DNA of 64,000 nucleotides, taken from contig NZ_JAKEUQ010000007.1 of NCBI RefSeq assembly GCF_022397955.1, positions 1-64,000 of the forward strand, given 5' to 3'. Of this stretch, positions 60,166-64,000 are shown one piece after another. The notes beneath the pieces are model-generated. The model saw only the letters and a list, made by a program, of their open reading frames with translations. It was not told the origin of the DNA and did no database searches. Both the position numbers and the translations under genes were made by a program. The stretch is from Vibrio sp. Isolate32. GTDB taxonomy: Bacteria > Pseudomonadota > Gammaproteobacteria > Enterobacterales > Vibrionaceae. Every line of letters starts with the position of its first letter. The stretch's first letter is position 1.

Positions 60166-61094
60166 GCAACATTATCCCATTGTTTTACAAAGTGATTATC
60201 AGCAACTTGCTTAACGTTATGCTGTATTTCACTGCTTTGTTCTCGAATACGATCCGCGTCTATTGAATAGTTTGGTTCATTTTTAACGAGTTCGCCAAAT
60301 GGCAGATCAGGATCTGGCACCGCAGAGATCAATAGCTTGGTGTATGGGTGTTGAGGGTTGGTCAAGATCGACTGAGTGGATCCCCATTCGACGATCTGTC
60401 CTTTGTACATAACTGCTGTCTCTTCTGCGATGTAATGTGCGGTAGCGAGATCATGGGTTATGTACAAAAAGCCAATACCGAGTTCTTTCTTCATTCTTTG
60501 CATTAGGTTAAGTACGCCAAGTCGAATCGAAACATCTAGCATGGAGGTGGGTTCGTCGGCAAGAATAACCTCAGCGCCAACAGCCAGTGCTCTTGCTAGG
60601 TTAACCCTTTGTCTTTGGCCTCCACTGAGCTCGTGAGGGTACTTAGCCAGTGTTTCAATGGGTAACTCCACCAGCGTTAATAACTCTTCCAGGCGCTCTG
60701 TTAGCGCTTGTTTGTTAGCGACTTGTTTATGAATCTTAAGAGGGCGTGTTAAGTGATGTTCTATTGTATGTGTCGGATTCAGCGAGCCAAATGGGTCTTG
60801 GAACACCATTTGTACTCGGCTGCGGTAGTCCAAGATATTTTTGCGGCTGTTGAGGGTTGAGATATCTTTATCATTGAACAGGATCTCGCCCTCTGTCGGT
60901 GGATAAACCTTGGTCATTAGTCTCGCGCAGGTACTTTTTCCGCAGCCTGATTCGCCAACGAGTGCTAGCGTTCTTCCTGCGTATAAGTCAAAACTCACGC
61001 CATGCAGGGCTCTAAATATCTCCTCTTTGCCAAATCCGCCACCAACGGTGAACTCTTTAACGAGGTTTTTTACTTGCATAATTGGTTGTGACAT
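60162..61094 (-). CDS. ABC transporter ATP-binding protein (OppF/DppF type)
   Basis: 310 residues from the ATG at 61094, preceded by AGGAG; a GTG at 61109 would add five residues. Walker A is GESGCGKST, the signature is LSGGQRQRVNLARAL and Walker B is VILADEPTSMLD. A C-terminal oligopeptide-transporter segment (NPQHPYTKLLISAVPDPD) marks it as the second ATPase of a peptide/nickel/opine-type importer. Its partner ATPase is directly upstream. Permease and binding-protein genes are absent from the window. A Fur box ahead of the operon points to iron-limited expression. Confidence 0.88.
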   Translation of the reverse strand: MSQPIMQVKNLVKEFTVGGGFGKEEIFRALHGVSFDLYAGRTLALVGESGCGKSTCARLMTKVYPPTEGEILFNDKDISTLNSRKNILDYRSRVQMVFQDPFGSLNPTHTIEHHLTRPLKIHKQVANKQALTERLEELLTLVELPIETLAKYPHELSGGQRQRVNLARALAVGAEVILADEPTSMLDVSIRLGVLNLMQRMKKELGIGFLYITHDLATAHYIAEETAVMYKGQIVEWGSTQSILTNPQHPYTKLLISAVPDPDLPFGELVKNEPNYSIDADRIREQSSEIQHNVKQVADNHFVKQWDNVA

Positions 61095-61102
61095 TGAGGC
61101 TC

Positions 61103-61927
61103 CTAGCACGCTGTGGCGTGAGCATGTTCGTGAATATTAGGGAATGAACTCCACAGCTTTTGTGTATAGGAGTGCTGAGGGTTATTGCGAATCTCGTAGG
61201 CTTGATTGACTTCAACTATCTTACCATGACGCATAATGGCAATGCGGTCACACAGCTGGCTCATCAGGGCCAAATCGTGGGTGATAAAGAGGATTGAGAA
61301 GCCGAACTCTTCTCTGAGTTGGTGTATCTGTTGCAATATTTCTCGTTGAACGACGACATCCAGTGCCGTAGTGGGCTCATCCATGATGATCAGTTTGGGG
61401 TTGAGAGCGAGAGCGATTGCAATCACTAATCGTTGACGCATACCGCCACTAAACTGATGAGGGTATTCGGTCAGGCGATAGCGAGGAATGTTTACTAGGT
61501 CGAGTAGCCTTTCTGCGCGATCCTTGGCTTGTTCATTACTCATTCCTTTGTGGTGGCGTAGTACGTCAGCAAATTGCTCTTCGATAGTTAATACAGGGTT
61601 GAGTGAGTTCATGGCACTTTGGAACACCATGGCGATCTCACTCCAGCGTAATGTATTGAGCTGGCTGTCAGATAGTCTCAGTAGGTCTTGCCCACCAAAA
61701 AGTATTTGACCGCCAGAGATGAATGCGGGCGGCTTGTGAAGTCGGTTAACAGCAAATGCGATGGTGCTCTTGCCACAACCCGACTCGCCAGCTAGACCAA
61801 AGATTTCTCCTTGTCCTATGCTAAAGCTGACGGACTTTACCGCGTTGAAGTCTCCGTCATCGGTGATGTAGTCGACACATAGGTTCTTCACTTCTAGAAG
61901 AGGCGTATCTGGGTTTTCCATAGACAT
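61103..61927 (-). CDS. ABC transporter ATP-binding protein (OppD/DppD type)
   Basis: 274 residues; starts at ATG 61927 or the ATG two codons on. Walker A is GESGCGKST, the signature FSGGMRQRLVIAIAL and Walker B is LIIMDEPTTALD. The oligopeptide-type tail is NNPQHSYTQKLWSSFP. With the OppF-type protein encoded next it would form the heterodimeric motor of a peptide- or chelate-type importer. It is the first gene of the operon, 24 bp downstream of a Fur box. Confidence 0.88.
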   Translation of the reverse strand: MSMENPDTPLLEVKNLCVDYITDDGDFNAVKSVSFSIGQGEIFGLAGESGCGKSTIAFAVNRLHKPPAFISGGQILFGGQDLLRLSDSQLNTLRWSEIAMVFQSAMNSLNPVLTIEEQFADVLRHHKGMSNEQAKDRAERLLDLVNIPRYRLTEYPHQFSGGMRQRLVIAIALALNPKLIIMDEPTTALDVVVQREILQQIHQLREEFGFSILFITHDLALMSQLCDRIAIMRHGKIVEVNQAYEIRNNPQHSYTQKLWSSFPNIHEHAHATAC

Positions 61928-62289
61928 GATTGATACTTATTTATGATATTGATAACTATTATCATTAACATGTATTGGATTTAGTGAAAGCGATCAGCAC
62001 AAAAACAATGAAGTGCCTCGAAATTTATCTTGGAGTATTTCAGGAATTTTCAGTGGGGAACGCGAACAATAAAGGAGGAAAGTGAGAGTTGGATCAAACC
62101 CCATTTCTTATGGGGAATTTTTTAAATGTAATTGCAGAAAATGGCTTTGGCAAAGTTTAAATTAGCTATTTATTAATTGGCTTTATGAAGCGTCGGAATC
62201 ATCACATTTCAGCGCAGAATTTCTTAACAAGCGAAATAGCATTTGCTACAGATTACCTGTCCATTACATGGTGCTTTTCGGAGGAAAAC
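61928..62289. other. Divergent intergenic region with Fur box
   Basis: About 360 bp between the ABC operon and a small plus-strand gene. It contains the Fur box at 61951-61969. The stretch 62000-62280 is A+T-rich. An in-frame upstream extension of the next gene (from 62185) lacks a ribosome-binding site and is not favoured. Confidence 0.55.
61951..61969 (-). promoter_or_regulatory. Fur box
   Basis: The minus strand reads GTTAATGATAATAGTTATC, which matches the 19-bp Fur consensus GATAATGATAATCATTATC at 15 positions. It lies 24 bp before the first ABC ATPase start, so iron-loaded Fur should repress the operon. Confidence 0.75.
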
Positions 62290-62484
62290 ATGTCCATTAA
62301 TTCTATCAACCATGATGAAATGACAAACATTGCAAACAAGTGGGATGCTGAAGAAGAAGTATCTTTCAAACCAGAAAAGAAAATGAAGTCCGCTGAAGCT
62401 CGTCGTCGTATCGAGGCTCTAAAAGAAATTAGAGAAAGCGGTTTGAGTCTGGAAGAAGCGAGGGAGCTGGGTCTGATTCACTAA
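62290..62484 (+). CDS. Small helical protein, unknown function
   Basis: 64 residues from the ATG at 62290, chosen because GGAGG lies 5 bp upstream. The N-terminal half is acidic. The C-terminal half has a basic helix (KKMKSAEARRRIEALKEIRE) and then SGLSLEEARELGLI, which looks like a short helix-turn-helix-like end. I do not recognise a family. It is probably cytoplasmic. A hairpin follows at 62505-62525. Confidence 0.65.
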   Translation: MSINSINHDEMTNIANKWDAEEEVSFKPEKKMKSAEARRRIEALKEIRESGLSLEEARELGLIH

Positions 62485-62504
62485 TATCCCCGATTGCATT
62501 TAAT

Positions 62505-62525
62505 AGGGTGGCTCAGTGCCACCCT
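62505..62525 (+). terminator. Probable terminator
   Basis: A stem of AGGGTGGC (62505-62512) and GCCACCCT (62518-62525), followed by TTGATTTAT, lies 20 bp after the stop at 62484. The T-tract is weak. Confidence 0.6.
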
Positions 62526-62673
62526 TTGATTTATAAGTACTTTGTTCATTTCTCTCTCGATTCTCATCCGCAATTTTACCTTCTAGGCTCACTGCTCACT
62601 CACACAATTTTTCTCGGTGGCTTCTACTTTTCGTTTAAAAGCAGGTTGACTACATAATCTTGAACCAAGTTGT

Positions 62674-62702
62674 TTGACAGTGAAATGTGGAGCCACTAAT
62701 TT
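62674..62702 (+). promoter_or_regulatory. Sigma-70 promoter of the NADAR gene
   Basis: TTGACA (62674-62679), a 17-bp spacer and TAATTT (62697-62702) lie 45 bp before the start codon at 62748. Confidence 0.7.
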
Positions 62703-62747
62703 TAAAGGCAAAACAAGAAATGTGATGTCGTTGGTAAGGAGAAGGCT

Positions 62748-63233
62748 ATGTCGAACTCTGTGGCTCAAGCTGAAGAATTGTTGTTTTATGAACCAGAAGA
62801 TCAGAACGGATACCTTTCAAATTTTGCCGCTTGCCCGATCAAGGTGGATGGTCAAGTGTGGGCAACCAGTGAGCACTATTATCAGGCGATGAAGTTTTGT
62901 TCACCGTCGCTGAGAAACATGATTCTTGAAGCTTGCACACCTGCTGAAGCATTCTCATTAAGCCGACAATACGAAGAGCAGGTTCGAGAGGACTGGTACG
63001 ATATTCGTGTTGAGGTGATGCGATTTATTGTGACCGAGAAATTCACACAGAATCCGCAATTTGCTTTGTTTTTAACGAGCACGGGTGATTCGGTGATCAA
63101 AGAGCACTCTCATAAAGACCATTTTTGGGGTGATGGGGGAGATGGAACTGGTGAAAATCATTTAGGAAAAATTTTGATGGCAGTGCGCCAACAACTTCGT
63201 AGTCAGCAACTGCACTTGATCACGTCACATTAA
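62748..63233 (+). CDS. NADAR family protein (YbiA-like)
   Basis: 161 residues. The NADAR fold is shown by FYEPEDQNGYLSNFAACPI, the WATSEHYYQAMKF block and the C-terminal HKDHFWGDGGDGTGENHLGK. E. coli YbiA hydrolyses the N-glycosidic bond of early riboflavin intermediates. Other NADAR proteins remove ADP-ribose from guanine bases. Which applies here cannot be read from the sequence. AAGGAGAAGG precedes the ATG. It is a single gene with its own promoter and terminator. Confidence 0.88.
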   Translation: MSNSVAQAEELLFYEPEDQNGYLSNFAACPIKVDGQVWATSEHYYQAMKFCSPSLRNMILEACTPAEAFSLSRQYEEQVREDWYDIRVEVMRFIVTEKFTQNPQFALFLTSTGDSVIKEHSHKDHFWGDGGDGTGENHLGKILMAVRQQLRSQQLHLITSH

Positions 63234-63242
63234 GTACACATT

Positions 63243-63292
63243 AAAAAGGTCGCTCTGTTTAGCTCGTACGCTAAATGCAGAGCGGCCTTTTA
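63243..63292. terminator. Terminator after the NADAR gene
   Basis: A long stem (AAAAGGTCGCTCTG on the left, CAGAGCGGCCTTTT on the right) with an inner TTTAGC/GCTAAA pair ends in TTTT. It lies just after the stop at 63233 and may also serve the minus-strand gene ending at 63360. Confidence 0.75.
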
Positions 63293-63359
63293 GGTTTCTA
63301 TAATTCCAGGTATCTGAGGTCGCTATAGTACATTACCGATTCATAGAGTGACGCTAGCA

Positions 63360-64000
63360 CTATAAGTAACTTTGGACAATGTCATCAAGTTGACCATCGT
63401 CTTTCATTTGGCCTAAACGTTGGTTAATAAAAGTCTCGAGCTTGGGGTCCATTTCCGGATCGAAAGCCAAATGAATCGGGTAGTTATAGATGACTGAACC
63501 AAAGTCCTGCATTTGGTAATCATCGATATTGAGTTTCTGTTGGTTTAGGTTGTATTTGATTCGAGACTCCATCTCTACAAAAACAATGTTACCTGGCGCA
63601 CGGTTTATGACGCGAAAGGCTGCGTTGTAATCTTTAACTCGGATCTCATTGAGCTTACCTTGTTGTATGTAAGGCTCTAGGTTTGGGTATTCAAATCCCA
63701 CCAGCAATACCACTGCCTTGCCATCTAAATCGTCAATCGTATTAAACTCGAACGGCTTTTTACCGCTACTCAACAATACGTGTTTTACATTGTAAATTGG
63801 CTCTTCAGATAGGTTTACTGATTGTATGTTTCCCCAGCTAGGGCTGCCGTAGGTAACCCAATTTGGGTTCTCTCTCGCATCTAGCTTGTCAATCATTCGA
63901 TTAAAAGGGTAGGTATGGTAGTTAATCTCGTACTGGCTATCGTCAAACACTGCTTCAACAATATCAGAAACGATTCCTCTGTGGGATGACCCGTCAGTTT
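63360..64000 (-). CDS. Extracellular solute-binding protein family 3 (runs off right edge)
   Basis: At least 213 residues; the frame stays open to the window edge through TDGSSHRGIVSDIVEAVF, so the GTG at 63950 is not the start. The two-lobe SBP_bac_3 pattern is visible (GIVSDIVEAVFDDSQYEI, then DDLDGKAVVLLVGFEYPNL and DPKLETFINQRLGQMKDDG at the end). This is either a periplasmic amino-acid-binding protein or the sensor half of a larger protein; the stop after QSYL shows no fused domain on the C-terminal side. A parS2 site (63783-63797) is embedded in the coding sequence. Confidence 0.82.
   Translation of the reverse strand, partial: TDGSSHRGIVSDIVEAVFDDSQYEINYHTYPFNRMIDKLDARENPNWVTYGSPSWGNIQSVNLSEEPIYNVKHVLLSSGKKPFEFNTIDDLDGKAVVLLVGFEYPNLEPYIQQGKLNEIRVKDYNAAFRVINRAPGNIVFVEMESRIKYNLNQQKLNIDDYQMQDFGSVIYNYPIHLAFDPEMDPKLETFINQRLGQMKDDGQLDDIVQSYL
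63783..63797. promoter_or_regulatory. parS2: parS2 centromere site inside a coding sequence
   Basis: TTTTACATTGTAAAT fits NTTTACANTGTAAAN fully and lies within the solute-binding protein gene, about 9 kb from parB2 on the far side of rctB. Confidence 0.85.

Noticed and set aside
62185..62289. N-terminal extension of the small protein at 62290
   Set aside because: GGAGG stands just before the ATG at 62290; the upstream part has no ribosome-binding site and unrelated composition.

Overview
The window is part of the second chromosome of a Vibrio, around its replication origin. The key evidence is a full-length RctB initiator gene (57324-59303), found only in Vibrionaceae secondary chromosomes. 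It is preceded by an iteron-type origin and a ParA2/ParB2 partition pair (53846-56043), with six copies of the chromosome-II centromere motif parS2 scattered through the window. Moderate A+T content, the VemP-SecDF2 locus, the YibL and TmcA orthologues and the split proline-utilisation operon fit the same genus. I cannot fix the species.

Layout, left to right. 1-1600: the 5' end of an ISL3-type transposase runs off the left edge, followed by a glutamate symporter gene (gltS) broken by a one-base frameshift. 1600-4000: an octamer tandem repeat, yibL, a DUF4344 metallopeptidase and a tautomerase-fold protein. 4000-14912: a light/singlet-oxygen stress block. It holds an ECF sigma factor and its ChrR zinc anti-sigma, then a tightly packed gene train: a DUF523/DUF1722 protein, photolyase, an NTF2-like protein, an SDR, a flavoprotein, DUF1365, a CFA-synthase-like methylase, DUF2878, a chalcone-isomerase-like protein and a DUF3833 lipoprotein. 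Two matching ECF promoters (TGATCC/G-N16-CGTA) start the sigma operon and the neighbouring LON-domain gene. 15100-20700: small RNA-binding and hypothetical genes, OsmC, GFA, a LysR/OYE divergent pair and an RlmJ-like methylase. 20800-24250: SecF2 and SecD2 with the export-monitoring arrest peptide VemP upstream.

24400-34160: an M16 peptidase lipoprotein, then proline utilisation (putP, a separate PutA C-terminal domain, putA and an AraC-type regulator). 34600-38000: two paralogous coiled-coil/PEGA proteins, the second carrying an FGE-sulfatase domain, then a candidate structured small RNA. 38100-43100: a PAS-LuxR regulator, pdxH and a DctB/DctD-like two-component pair whose regulator has a degenerate AAA+ domain. 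43200-49365: a Lap adhesin secretion and release module (LapC, LapG, LapD, LapB). 49600-53750: FapA and TmcA. 53800-60200: the partition and replication region. 60160-61930: a Fur-box-controlled pair of Opp/Dpp-type ABC ATPases. 62200-64000: a small helical protein, a NADAR protein and a solute-binding protein that runs off the right edge.

The replication and partition elements work as one system. RctB should bind six iterons at 22-23 bp spacing, an ATCA-repeat unwinding tract and several longer GAAnnATGATCA-type sites; one such composite site lies 22 kb away beside putR. ParA2/ParB2 should act on parS2 sites at 27640, 51564, 51590, 51628, 56263 and 63783. Coordinates and motifs were read by eye. 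Functional names come from recognising protein families and were not database-checked.
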